Assembly (NCBI RefSeq): GCF_017876115.1
Contig: NZ_JAGINO010000004.1
Coordinates: 248,001 to 312,000 of the forward strand
DNA length: 64,000 bases
Direction: 5' to 3'
DNA from: Azospirillum picis
GTDB lineage: Bacteria > Pseudomonadota > Alphaproteobacteria > Azospirillales > Azospirillaceae
Shown here: piece after piece, positions 8,194 through 15,955 of the stretch
Numbering within the stretch: position 1 is the stretch's first letter
Layout of the letters: each line of letters opens with the position of its first letter
Notes under the pieces: model-generated
Told to the model about the DNA's origin: nothing
Seen by the model: the letters and a program-made list of their open reading frames with translations, nothing else
The model's database searches: none
Made by a program: the position numbers and the translations under genes

Positions 8194-8787
8194 GATTGTC
8201 CTTTGCTCGTCACCATACAAACCAACTGACCGGGTCGGGAGCGGCCCAATCCATAAAAAGCGTCTGAAAACAAAAAGGCTCTGGAATCCGTTGATTACAC
8301 TCTTGTGGTGTTGCAAGTGGATCGCAACGGATCCCGCTGTCAGCCGGAAACCAGCCATTCATCAGTCGCTATACTATTATCATCATGCGGTGGCTTTTCC
8401 AGCCTTTTGCATGGATATCTCCGCGCTTGCGCTTTATTCATAGGCGAAAGATCATACGCCGTTTTGGCGAGCCACGCGTGTTGGGAAGGCGGAGCCGGAT
8501 AGATGCCGGGCAAGGTTGCAGAGGCCGCACACCAGGAGTGGAGCGATAGGAAGGTTGAATAACCAAGCGGCTTTGACAGCATCCCGAAAAAAGCGGTTGG
8601 CTTGGATTTATGCACCAGGTTGTGTCCGCGTTGGCCTCAAATGAGTCCAAACCTGCTCGAATGGCTGCTGGACCGGGAGCGGGTCAAACCTTTGATTGCT
8701 TTCAGGGCAACGAGCGCCGGGGCGGAATGCGGGGCAAGGCGAAGGCGCTCGGCACCACTGAAGAATGGCGGGGAAGAGACCGTCGAC
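8194..8787. other. Gene-poor region upstream of bphP
   Basis: About 590 bp, lower in GC than its surroundings (especially 8240-8480). It should hold the bphP promoter (AAAGGA ribosome site at about 8200-8205 on the minus strand). I see no credible CDS, tRNA or terminator; the short ORFs on both strands have no recognisable features. Confidence 0.5.
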
Positions 8788-8874
8788 TTAGAAGATCAAC
8801 TTCAGGATGCCCGTGACGACCAGAAGGCCGATGATGAAGATGACCAGAATGGCCCAGCCAAGAATCTTGAACAT
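8788..8874 (-). CDS. Putative 28-residue single-pass membrane micropeptide
   Basis: A short ORF too small for ordinary gene calls: 28 residues starting 'MFKILGWAILVIFIIGLL', one hydrophobic helix flanked by lysines and ending 'LKLIF' before TAA. The composition (uninterrupted hydrophobic stretch with Lys at both ends) is what a real transmembrane micropeptide looks like and is not expected from random high-GC sequence. The ribosome site is weak (GGGGA about 10 bp upstream). Function unknown; it lies alone in a gene-poor region. Confidence 0.5.
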   Translation of the reverse strand: MFKILGWAILVIFIIGLLVVTGILKLIF

Positions 8875-9463
8875 GAGGGTATATCCCCGTTGTTGGATTG
8901 GCGGTTCTGCCAACGCCGTCAGGCAAGACCGGAAGACCGGCTGGTGCCGCCGCGCTCGCGTTACGAAAAGTCAACGGCATGAACGGGGAGGGGTTCCCTC
9001 CCAGCCGTCGCAAACCTGACCGGAGACTGACAGTTCCATCTTGCACTGGACTGACATTTTGACATTGCGCCTACAACAATGAGCGCATAAGCAAGCTTAT
9101 GGAAATAGAATCTCCTGCCTCTCTCTTGAAGGGAGGCGGCGTTGAGGTTGGCAAAACTGGCAAGCAAGAAAATGGCGGCCACGAGAAGTCTCGCGGGCCG
9201 CCATAAGTGGGTTCGGGAGGAAACGCAACCAAGTTGCAAGCAAAGGTATAAGGCCGACATGGTTAACGCGTGGTGAATGAAGACGCGAAATTTGCCCCTA
9301 CCACCATTTTGCGAAATTTCCGTTCCAACCGCCCAGCCTCCGATAGGGACGGAGGAAACGGCTTTCGGCTGCATTTCGATGAATGGCGGGGTGGCGTCGC
9401 CCTGCCCCACGCGCTATGACAGGCACCCTTTCCTTCGTCACCAGTTCGCGGGATTCCTGCCCT
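8875..9463. other. Gene-poor leader region before tex with hairpins
   Basis: About 590 bp without a convincing CDS. It holds several potential RNA hairpins: GCCTC/GAGGC arms around 9117-9137, a 9-bp perfect stem 9172-9180/9196-9204 extended by CGAG/CTCG, and GCAAC/GTTGC around 9225-9237. These could belong to a 5' leader of tex or to a small RNA. Function not determined. Confidence 0.45.
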
Positions 9464-11824
9464 ATGCTGTCCATCAGCCAGCGCATCGCCGACGAGTTGT
9501 CGGTTCGCGAAGCCCAGGTCGCCTCCGCCATCGCCATGCTCGACGACGGATCGACCGTTCCCTTCATCGCGCGTTATCGCAAGGAGGCGACCGGCGGATT
9601 GGACGACACCCAGCTCCGCACCCTGGAGGAGCGGCTGGGCTATCTGCGCGACCTGGAAGACCGTCGCGCCACCATCCTCTCCACCATCCAGGAGCAGGGA
9701 AAGCTGACGCCGGAGCTGGAGCGCCAGATCAGGCAGGCGGAGACCAAGACCCGGCTGGAGGACCTCTATCTCCCCTACAAGCAGAAACGCCGTACCAAGG
9801 CCCAGATCGCACGCGAGGCCGGGCTGGAGCCGCTGGCCGATCTCCTGTTGGGCGATCCGAACAAGCATCCGGAGCGCGAAGCCGCGGCCTTCGTCGAGGC
9901 TGAAAAAGGCGTCGCCGACGCCAAGGCGGCGCTTGACGGCGCCCGCCATATCCTTATCGAGCGTTTCGGCGAGGACGCCGAACTGGTCGGCCGCCTGCGC
10001 ACCACGATGGCGGAAAAGGGCATCGTCACCTCAAAGGTGATCGACGAGAAGAAGGCGGAAGGGGCAAAATTCTCGGACTATTTCGACTTCTCCGAAAACT
10101 GGGCGAAGCTGCCTTCCCACCGGGCGTTGGCGCTGTTCCGGGGCAGGTCCCAGGGCGTACTCGACATCAGACTCGACCTTCCGGTCGAGGACGGCCAGCC
10201 CCACCCTGCCGAGCGCACCATTGCCGCCCACACCGGCATCCGTGACCAGGGCCGTCCGGCCGACAAATGGCTGTCGGACGTCGTGCGCTGGACCTGGAAG
10301 CTGAAGGTCGGCCCGCACATCGAAACCGACCTGATGGGCAGCCTGCGCGAACGTGCCGAGGATGAGGCGATTCGCGTCTTCGCCCGTAACCTGCATGATC
10401 TGCTTCTGGCTGCCCCGGCCGGCCCGCGCGCGACCATCGGCCTCGATCCGGGCATCCGCACCGGTGTGAAGGTCGCAGTGGTCGACGCCACCGGCAAGCT
10501 GGTGGAAACGACGACGGTCTTCCCGCATCCGCCGCGCAACGATTGGGACGGTTCCATCGCCGTGCTGGCCGCGCTGGCCGTCCGGCACAAAGCGGAACTG
10601 ATCTCGATCGGCAACGGCACGGCCTCGCGCGAGACGGACAAGCTGGCCGCCGACCTGATGAAGCGCCATCCCGAACTCGGGCTGACCAAGCTGGTGGTGA
10701 GCGAAGCCGGCGCCTCGGTCTACTCGGCGTCGGAAACCGCCGCGGCGGAGTTCCCCGGCCTGGACGTCAGCCTGCGCGGCGCCGTCTCCATCGCCCGGCG
10801 TCTTCAGGACCCACTGGCCGAACTGGTGAAGATCGAACCGAAATCGATCGGCGTCGGCCAATACCAGCACGACGTCGCCGGTGGCAAGCTGGCCCGGTCG
10901 CTGGATGCGGTGGTCGAGGATTGCGTGAACGCCGTCGGCGTTGACCTGAACACCGCGTCCGTCCCCCTGCTCACCCGGGTATCGGGCCTCAACGAGACCA
11001 TCGCCCGCAACATCGTCGAGCATCGCGACCGCAACGGCGCCTTCCGCTCGCGCAAGCAGTTGCTCGACGTGGCGAGGCTGGGACCGAAGACCTTCGAGCA
11101 GGCGGCCGGCTTCCTGCGCATCCGCGACGGCGAGACGCCGCTCGACGGCTCCTCGGTCCATCCGGAAGCCTATCCGGTGGTTCAGCGCATCGTGAAGACC
11201 ACCGGCCGCGATCTCGGCAGCGTGATCGGCGATGCCCGCTTCCTGCGCAGCCTGAATGCCGAGGACTTCACCGACGACCGCTTCGGTGTGCCGACGGTGG
11301 AGGACATCCTGAAGGAGCTGGAAAAGCCCGGCCGCGACCCGCGTCCGGAATTCAAGACCGCCACCTTCAAGGAGGGCGTGGAGGAACTGAAGGATCTCCA
11401 GCCCGGCATGATGCTCGAAGGCGTGGTCACCAACGTCACCGCCTTCGGCGCCTTCGTCGATATCGGCGTTCATCAGGACGGGCTGGTGCACATCTCCCAA
11501 TTGGCCGACAGTTTCGTCAAGGACCCCCACACGGTGGTGAAAGCCGGCGACGTGGTGAAGGTCAAGGTTCTGGAGGTCGACATTCCGCGCAAGCGCATCG
11601 CCCTGACGATGCGCATGGAGGAAGCCGCTCCCCGCCCCGCCCGCCGTGACGAGCGGCGTGAGGAGCACCGCGACGGGCGCAGCCCCGGCCGCCCGCCGCA
11701 GGGCGATCGTCGCGGTGGCGCCCCAGCGGCGAAGCCGGCGTCCAAACCGGCAAAGGCGCCGGAACCTGTGAACAGCGCCTTCGCCGAAGCGTTCGCACGG
11801 GCGCAGGCGGGCAAGAAGAAGTAG
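9464..11824 (+). CDS. tex: Tex family transcription accessory protein (S1 RNA-binding)
   Basis: 786 residues, the usual Tex length. N-terminal Tex domain with '[17 protein letters not shown]' (about 31-47), YqgF/RNase H-like domain opening with '[16 protein letters not shown]' (about 325-340), helix-hairpin-helix repeats (about 490-570), and a C-terminal S1 domain ('[20 protein letters not shown]', 'DGLVHISQL'). A basic, Ala/Pro-rich tail follows. Tex binds nucleic acid and influences transcription and stress tolerance. The ATG at 9464 gives the family N-terminus '[12 protein letters not shown]'; upstream ATGs at 9383 and 9416 add residues absent from homologues. Confidence 0.95.
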   Translation: MLSISQRIADELSVREAQVASAIAMLDDGSTVPFIARYRKEATGGLDDTQLRTLEERLGYLRDLEDRRATILSTIQEQGKLTPELERQIRQAETKTRLEDLYLPYKQKRRTKAQIAREAGLEPLADLLLGDPNKHPEREAAAFVEAEKGVADAKAALDGARHILIERFGEDAELVGRLRTTMAEKGIVTSKVIDEKKAEGAKFSDYFDFSENWAKLPSHRALALFRGRSQGVLDIRLDLPVEDGQPHPAERTIAAHTGIRDQGRPADKWLSDVVRWTWKLKVGPHIETDLMGSLRERAEDEAIRVFARNLHDLLLAAPAGPRATIGLDPGIRTGVKVAVVDATGKLVETTTVFPHPPRNDWDGSIAVLAALAVRHKAELISIGNGTASRETDKLAADLMKRHPELGLTKLVVSEAGASVYSASETAAAEFPGLDVSLRGAVSIARRLQDPLAELVKIEPKSIGVGQYQHDVAGGKLARSLDAVVEDCVNAVGVDLNTASVPLLTRVSGLNETIARNIVEHRDRNGAFRSRKQLLDVARLGPKTFEQAAGFLRIRDGETPLDGSSVHPEAYPVVQRIVKTTGRDLGSVIGDARFLRSLNAEDFTDDRFGVPTVEDILKELEKPGRDPRPEFKTATFKEGVEELKDLQPGMMLEGVVTNVTAFGAFVDIGVHQDGLVHISQLADSFVKDPHTVVKAGDVVKVKVLEVDIPRKRIALTMRMEEAAPRPARRDERREEHRDGRSPGRPPQGDRRGGAPAAKPASKPAKAPEPVNSAFAEAFARAQAGKKK

Positions 11825-11842
11825 CGCCGGTCGCCGGATTCT

Positions 11843-11874
11843 CCCGCTCTCGACCGGAAACGGCGGAGAGCGGG
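11843..11874 (+). terminator. Hairpin after tex
   Basis: A 9-bp perfect stem (11843-11851 with 11866-11874, 14-nt loop) begins 19 bp after the tex stop, followed shortly by an A-rich stretch rather than T. It is a plausible transcript end for tex. Confidence 0.5.
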
Positions 11875-11884
11875 CATTGCCTCA

Positions 11885-11920
11885 TAAAAAAATCCCCTCG
11901 TCCGCGGGGGGAACGAGGGG
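11885..11920 (-). terminator. Rho-independent terminator of the recombination-module operon
   Basis: On the minus strand an 8-bp GC-rich stem (11913-11920 with 11894-11901) is followed by ATTTTTTT. It lies about 33 bp beyond the stop of the last small gene of the minus-strand operon. Confidence 0.75.
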
Positions 11921-11952
11921 AGGAGGCCGATGGCCTGGCCATTACGGGGATG

Positions 11953-12225
11953 TCATTCGGCGGCCATCAGCACCGGAGCCTCGTCGCGCGCGTGGTCGGC
12001 AGGTGCATTGGCTGCGACGTAGCGGTCGAGCGCCGCGAGGCAATCGCTGACGGTTCCGGAACCGACCGCCCGGCAGTCCTCGAAGGCGTGCGGGTCGGGG
12101 CGGAACCAGTGGGTGATGTAGCATTCCTCGCGCCCGTCCAGGCTGAGGGTGAGGGCGAAGCGGCCCTCACGCCCGATCCGGGCTTGAGCGGCGCGCAGAC
12201 GCGCCTGGACCTCTTCTATGGTCAT
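11953..12225 (-). CDS. Hypothetical 90-residue protein at the end of the recombination module
   Basis: Not recognised. A short helical N-terminus ('MTIEEVQARLRAAQARIG') is followed by a segment of beta character ('RFALTLSLDGREECYITHWF') and a helical end. It lies 21 bp after the preceding small gene in the same direction and just before the terminator, so it is the last gene of the phage-type operon. Small proteins of this layout are common at the end of prophage early operons; a specific function cannot be assigned. Confidence 0.7.
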   Translation of the reverse strand: MTIEEVQARLRAAQARIGREGRFALTLSLDGREECYITHWFRPDPHAFEDCRAVGSGTVSDCLAALDRYVAANAPADHARDEAPVLMAAE

Positions 12226-12246
12226 GAGAGCGAATCCTTCTTCTCA

Positions 12247-12594
12247 TCAGGCGGCAGTGGCGAATGACGCGTCGCTCCTGCCGCCGTCGGGAGCAGACTC
12301 TTCCAACCGTTTTGCCCAGTCGATGTCACGCGCCAGAGACTCGACCAGGACGCGGGCCGCTCCCGCTGTTTCCGCCGGGGTGTCGGGTCGCAGCAGCCCC
12401 GACAGGCGCAATGCCAGCGTCTCGGCCTCCGCCTCCACCCAGCGGGCGTAGTGGCGGCGACGCTGGTCGCGGTTCCAGTACCACCGCGGAAGCTGGGCGT
12501 TGGCACGCTCGAATTCGCCTTCCCAGGCGCTCATGCGGAACAGGCCGCTGGGAGAATGCCCCTGACTCGACGCGTGTTGAGTGGAATATGCCAT
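12247..12594 (-). CDS. Hypothetical 115-residue protein of the recombination module
   Basis: Not recognised. Highly charged and mostly helical, with an aromatic/Arg-rich patch 'PRWYWNRDQRRRHYARWVEA' (about 36-55) that could contact nucleic acid or another protein. It starts 8 bp after the stop of the annealing-protein gene. ATG 12594 is used; an internal ATG at 12534 ('MSAWEGEFER') is a reasonable alternative. The much longer frame to 13278 is a shadow of the annealing protein. Confidence 0.68.
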   Translation of the reverse strand: MAYSTQHASSQGHSPSGLFRMSAWEGEFERANAQLPRWYWNRDQRRRHYARWVEAEAETLALRLSGLLRPDTPAETAGAARVLVESLARDIDWAKRLEESAPDGGRSDASFATAA

Positions 12595-12602
12595 GCGGAC
12601 CG

Positions 12603-13463
12603 TCAGGCGGCTTCCCGCCCGTCCTCTTCCTCTCGCTTCAGGATCTCGGCCTTCTTCTGGGCGAAGAGGCCGGTGATGCGGTGCTGCGCCGCGCGGTCGA
12701 CCGCGCCGATCTCTCGCAGGCGGGTGCCGACGCCGGATCGCCAGACCTCCTCCAGGTCGTCCAGGTCCAGGCAGGCGCCGAGCCGGCGCTTCACCTCGGC
12801 CTCGAACGCCTCGACGGCCGCCGGCTGCAGCTCCGGGTTGGATTTGGCGGCATAGAATGCCTCCGATTCCTCCCGGTATTTGCTGTCGTCGAACTGCCCC
12901 ATGTAGACGTCGGCGGCGAGGCCGATCTGCAGCAGGCATTTGCCCACCGCGTCGGTCATCGACATCTTGAAGCACTCGTCGTCCGGCATCTCCATGCCGT
13001 TGCGGCGGCGCACCATCTCGGTTCCGCCCCATTGCGGCCCGGTGAAGCACTTCTCGCGGGTTTCCGGATCGACGTACCAGACGCGGGCACAGATGAAGAT
13101 CATCCGCTCGGCGATGGTCCAGTCCATCTGCTCGTAGCCCCAGCCTTTGCCGATCGGCCCGAACACCTCCGTCATCATCTGGAAGCGCCAGGTCGGATCG
13201 ATCTGCGTGCCGCGGAAGCCGCCCGCCCGGGTGAAGGGCTTCGTCGCCTTCGGATCGGTACGCTTCAACCGGTTCCACAGGTACAGGGTGTCGATGCGGG
13301 TCGGCTCCGACGGTTTCGATGGATCGGAGGGATTGGACCCTTGCGGGGCGGAGGCCGACGCGGGCTTCCCGCCGGTGCCCGGCGTCGCTGCCGCCGCTGC
13401 GACCGCAGACTCGGTGGCGGCGGAGTCGGCGACGACCGTCTCAGACTTGCTCATGCGTCCCAT
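12603..13463 (-). CDS. Rad52-like single-strand DNA annealing protein (phage type)
   Basis: 286 residues. The first ~55 are a low-complexity Ala/Ser/Pro tail; the globular part follows. The stretch 'TDAVGKCLLQIGLAADVYMG' then 'QFDDSKY' (about 168-195) matches the signature of phage Rad52/Sak-type annealing proteins, and 'GKGWGYE' (about 105) is another familiar element. Such proteins anneal complementary single strands after an exonuclease has resected the ends. The upstream gene is exactly such an exonuclease and the two genes overlap by 13 bp. AAGGA stands about 8 bp before ATG 13463. Family assignment by motif only. Confidence 0.72.
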   Translation of the reverse strand: MGRMSKSETVVADSAATESAVAAAAATPGTGGKPASASAPQGSNPSDPSKPSEPTRIDTLYLWNRLKRTDPKATKPFTRAGGFRGTQIDPTWRFQMMTEVFGPIGKGWGYEQMDWTIAERMIFICARVWYVDPETREKCFTGPQWGGTEMVRRRNGMEMPDDECFKMSMTDAVGKCLLQIGLAADVYMGQFDDSKYREESEAFYAAKSNPELQPAAVEAFEAEVKRRLGACLDLDDLEEVWRSGVGTRLREIGAVDRAAQHRITGLFAQKKAEILKREEEDGREAA

Positions 13464-14425
13464 GACGTGGGTCCTTCTTGTGCAAAGGTTTCTGCTCTCC
13501 CCTCACCCCAACCGGCGGACAGTACCCGGTCGAGGCTGAGCTCCACCGCGTTCGGGTCAGAAGAGGGCATCCAGGGTTGCGCGTCGGCGAGCGCCCGGCG
13601 CGGCGGTGCGCCGTAGCGCAGACTGAGCCGGCCCTCACGATCGCGCGTCAGGTAGAGGCCGCCGGAGGTGCCGTCCATGCGGCCGGTTTCCACGAAGGCG
13701 ATGCGGGCGTCGTCGGGCATCAGAGCCTTCAGCGCCGCTTCGGCCTCCTTCGCTTCGAGCGCCGCCGGTCGGCCGGCCACCAGCCGGTCTGCAAGCACAC
13801 GGAACCGGTTGTGCCGGCCCATGTCGAGGATGCGGCCGTTCTCGTAGGACGGGCCGTCCAGCGGCAGCGGATCGGTCGGCTCGACGTCGTTGACGACGTG
13901 CCACCAGAAGGCCTCCAGCGTCTCCACCAGCCGTTCGATGTCGTCCTCGCGGCGGTCGACCCGGACCAGGGCATGCCCTGTGGGCCGGAGGATCGACAGC
14001 AGAGCCCGATCCAGGCCAACCACCGCAAGCTGGTGCTGGATCTGCCAATGGTAGCGCCGGGCCAGATCCGCGTCGTTCTGGAAGCCGCTGTTGAACTTCG
14101 CCTCCACGATCGTGTCGAACTCGCCATCCTCCACGCTGCGGGTCAGGAAGTCGGGATGGGCGACCATCCAGTCGTGCTCGGCATGACGATAGCTGTCGTT
14201 GGCCTCGCGACAGGGCAGGCCGGTCGCATGGGTGACGAACCGCGCGTGCAGATGCTCGGTCGCGATGCCGATCTGAACGGCGGCGACGAGGTCGAGGTTT
14301 TCGGGTTCGATACGTCCGGTCTTTTCGCGCCATAGCGACAGCCAGTCGCCAGCCATGACGCGCGTTGCGTCCGACGACCCGACCCGTCCGGCACGCCAAT
14401 CCCGCTGCGCTTGAGTGATCGCCAT
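13451..14425 (-). CDS. YqaJ-like viral recombinase / lambda-type exonuclease
   Basis: 324 residues. It starts 'MAITQAQRDWRAGRVGSSDA', the YqaJ opening in which a Gly-Ser-Ser-Asp motif precedes the nuclease fold. The catalytic core of the PD-(D/E)XK fold is visible in 'MVAHPDFL' and 'DTIVEAKFNS', followed by the 'WQIQHQLAVVG' helix. These enzymes resect double-strand ends 5' to 3' and act with an annealing protein, which is encoded next. The ATG at 14425 is used; the 29 residues before it in the longer frame are Arg-rich and unlike the family. Confidence 0.82.
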   Translation of the reverse strand: MAITQAQRDWRAGRVGSSDATRVMAGDWLSLWREKTGRIEPENLDLVAAVQIGIATEHLHARFVTHATGLPCREANDSYRHAEHDWMVAHPDFLTRSVEDGEFDTIVEAKFNSGFQNDADLARRYHWQIQHQLAVVGLDRALLSILRPTGHALVRVDRREDDIERLVETLEAFWWHVVNDVEPTDPLPLDGPSYENGRILDMGRHNRFRVLADRLVAGRPAALEAKEAEAALKALMPDDARIAFVETGRMDGTSGGLYLTRDREGRLSLRYGAPPRRALADAQPWMPSSDPNAVELSLDRVLSAGWGEGRAETFAQEGPTSWDA

Positions 14426-14740
14426 GCTGTCCCGTCGTTCCCGGTTGCAGGCCCTACGGCCCCTCGCCGGCTTGTAAGCGCGACCTGAACTGCGTCTTCG
14501 CAGCATCTTCACAGGTGCGCCTTACCGGACCCTGAATATGGGATGCGAACACGCAGCTTTCAAGAACAAAACGTGAATCTTTGGCTTGGCCATAAACAAG
14601 CCCAAGAGCATGAAAAACCACTATATTTGGTGTCTTTTTTGCCGCTCCATAACAACGGAAAACGAACGGAGTAGATGCGCCCGTTTTCGCGAGTCGCCGG
14701 GCGGCGGTATCCGGTCGGCGACTCGATCGCGGCTGGCGCT
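14426..14740. other. AT-rich control region before the recombination module
   Basis: 315 bp between the repressor gene and the exonuclease gene, both on the minus strand. 14540-14680 is strikingly AT-rich for this genome and should contain the operon promoter. A weak dyad, ACCA-N7-TGGT at 14617-14631 around TATATT, is a possible repressor site. No ORF of note. Confidence 0.5.
14690..14725 (-). terminator. Hairpin after the S24 repressor gene
   Basis: A 10-bp perfect stem (14690-14699 with 14716-14725) lies just beyond the repressor stop on the minus strand. It has only a short A/T run afterwards, so it is a weak or rho-assisted end. Confidence 0.5.
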
Positions 14741-15376
14741 TTACATGCGCAACGCGCGCACGACCTGCACGGCGACACCGGCCACATGGGCACGGTCGAT
14801 GGCAGTCGGGCGGCAGTCGGGATCGGTCGAAACCGGCATCAGGTGCGGCGGGAAGAACCGGTAGCCGCAGATCGTGCCGTCACCGACCGTCACCACGACG
14901 TCGCCGGGCTGCGGCGACAGCACATCGAGCGGTTCCAGCACCACGCAGTCGCGCGGAAGCACGCCGGCGGCATCCAGGCTCTTCGATACGATGCGCAGAG
15001 CGAAGGCGCGGCGGGACGTCCCACTGTCCATCGCCACCGACGCCGCGCCGGCCTTCAAGGTGCCCGCCAGGAACTCCTCTCCCGCCTTGCGGCCGAGATC
15101 GAGGAAGAGATGAGCCTGTTCCAGCGTCAGCACCGGCACGCGCGTGACCGGGCCATAGGCATGATCTTCGAGGAAGCGCGGCTCCGAACCGGCAATGCGC
15201 GCAAGGCGGGCCAGCGTATCGGCGCTCGGCAGGCTGCCCATCACCGGATCGCGCAGGAAGCGTGTCAGGTTGGTGGCGGTCACGCCGGCCAGCCGCGCCC
15301 AACCGCCGGCGCTCCAGCCTCTCGCCTCCATCACACCGGTCATCCAGCGCAGGATGGCACGCCGCGTCTCGTCCAT
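14741..15376 (-). CDS. XRE/S24-type phage repressor-like regulator
   Basis: 211 residues. An N-terminal helix-turn-helix (about 12-60, '[16 protein letters not shown]') is joined to a C-terminal LexA/CI-like domain (about 85-205). In the C-terminal fold the segment '[20 protein letters not shown]' matches the LexA region holding the nucleophilic Ser (GDSM), but the region where the catalytic Lys is expected reads '[13 protein letters not shown]' without a Lys. It may thus be a non-cleavable relative. Its position directly upstream of a phage recombination module suggests it controls that module. Confidence 0.75.
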   Translation of the reverse strand: MDETRRAILRWMTGVMEARGWSAGGWARLAGVTATNLTRFLRDPVMGSLPSADTLARLARIAGSEPRFLEDHAYGPVTRVPVLTLEQAHLFLDLGRKAGEEFLAGTLKAGAASVAMDSGTSRRAFALRIVSKSLDAAGVLPRDCVVLEPLDVLSPQPGDVVVTVGDGTICGYRFFPPHLMPVSTDPDCRPTAIDRAHVAGVAVQVVRALRM

Positions 15377-15391
15377 CGGTTCCCCTCACCC

Positions 15392-15411
15392 TCCGGCCCG
15401 ATCATGCCGGA
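15392..15411. promoter_or_regulatory. Inverted repeat upstream of the S24 repressor gene
   Basis: TCCGGC-N8-GCCGGA, 15 bp before the repressor start codon on the minus strand. Size, symmetry and position fit an autoregulatory operator, but there is only one copy and no experiment. Confidence 0.4.
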
Positions 15412-15550
15412 ACGCAGTCCTACACGCTCAGGGTGGCTCCGGGGAAGACGCGATGGACTCAACCCCGCTGCGATTTCGCAGTGCCGCCTTGGACTCTGCC
15501 GTGACCGGAACCATCTGTGCGGCAGCGAAACAGCCAGGGAAGCAGAAGCC

Positions 15551-15871
15551 ATGATCGTCACCAGCACCGATTCCGTGGAAGGCCGGCGGGTGGTCGAATA
15601 TCTCGGCATGGTCGCCGGCGAGGCGGTCATGGGCGTGAACGTCTTCCGTGACATGTTCTCGTCGATCCGCGACATCGTCGGCGGACGCGCCGGCGGCTAC
15701 CAGGCGGCCCTGCGCGACGCGCGCGAGGCGGCCTTCGCGGACATGGAGGAGGCCGCCCGGGCGTTGCGCGCCGATGCCATCGTCGGGGTCGACGTCGATT
15801 ACGAGGTGCTGGGCAAGGAGAACGGCATGCTGCTGGTGTCGGTCAACGGCACGGCGGTTCGACTTTCGTAA
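15551..15871 (+). CDS. UPF0145 / YbjQ family protein
   Basis: 106 residues, standard length. The family pattern is clear: '[21 protein letters not shown]' region near residues 14-33, then '[18 protein letters not shown]' and '[15 protein letters not shown]'. YbjQ proteins form pentamers of unknown function, sometimes called putative heavy-metal-binding. The ATG at 15551 is the family start; the longer frame back to 14675 is a shadow of the repressor gene. It appears to be a single-gene unit. Confidence 0.88.
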   Translation: MIVTSTDSVEGRRVVEYLGMVAGEAVMGVNVFRDMFSSIRDIVGGRAGGYQAALRDAREAAFADMEEAARALRADAIVGVDVDYEVLGKENGMLLVSVNGTAVRLS

Positions 15872-15955
15872 GCGGAACCTTAACCGATGTCCGCTGGACA
15901 GGCCCTGCCGTATGGTTAGACTGCCCGCCCATCGGACAATCGGGGAGGGACGTCG

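Noticed and set aside
8438..8650. Transposase or phage remnant in the AT-richer stretch upstream of bphP
   Set aside because: Short frames here show no transposase motif, no terminal inverted repeats and no target duplication were found.
8961..9260. Minus-strand frame of 99 codons starting MSALYLCLQL with a signal-like hydrophobic stretch
   Set aside because: It runs through strong inverted repeats, has no good ribosome site, and its second half is of random composition with scattered Cys. More likely non-coding leader DNA.
14540..14600. Alphaproteobacterial LexA box (GTTC-N7-GTTC) before the recombination module
   Set aside because: Two GTTC elements occur on the minus strand but with a 13-bp spacer, not 7, so SOS control by LexA is not supported by sequence.
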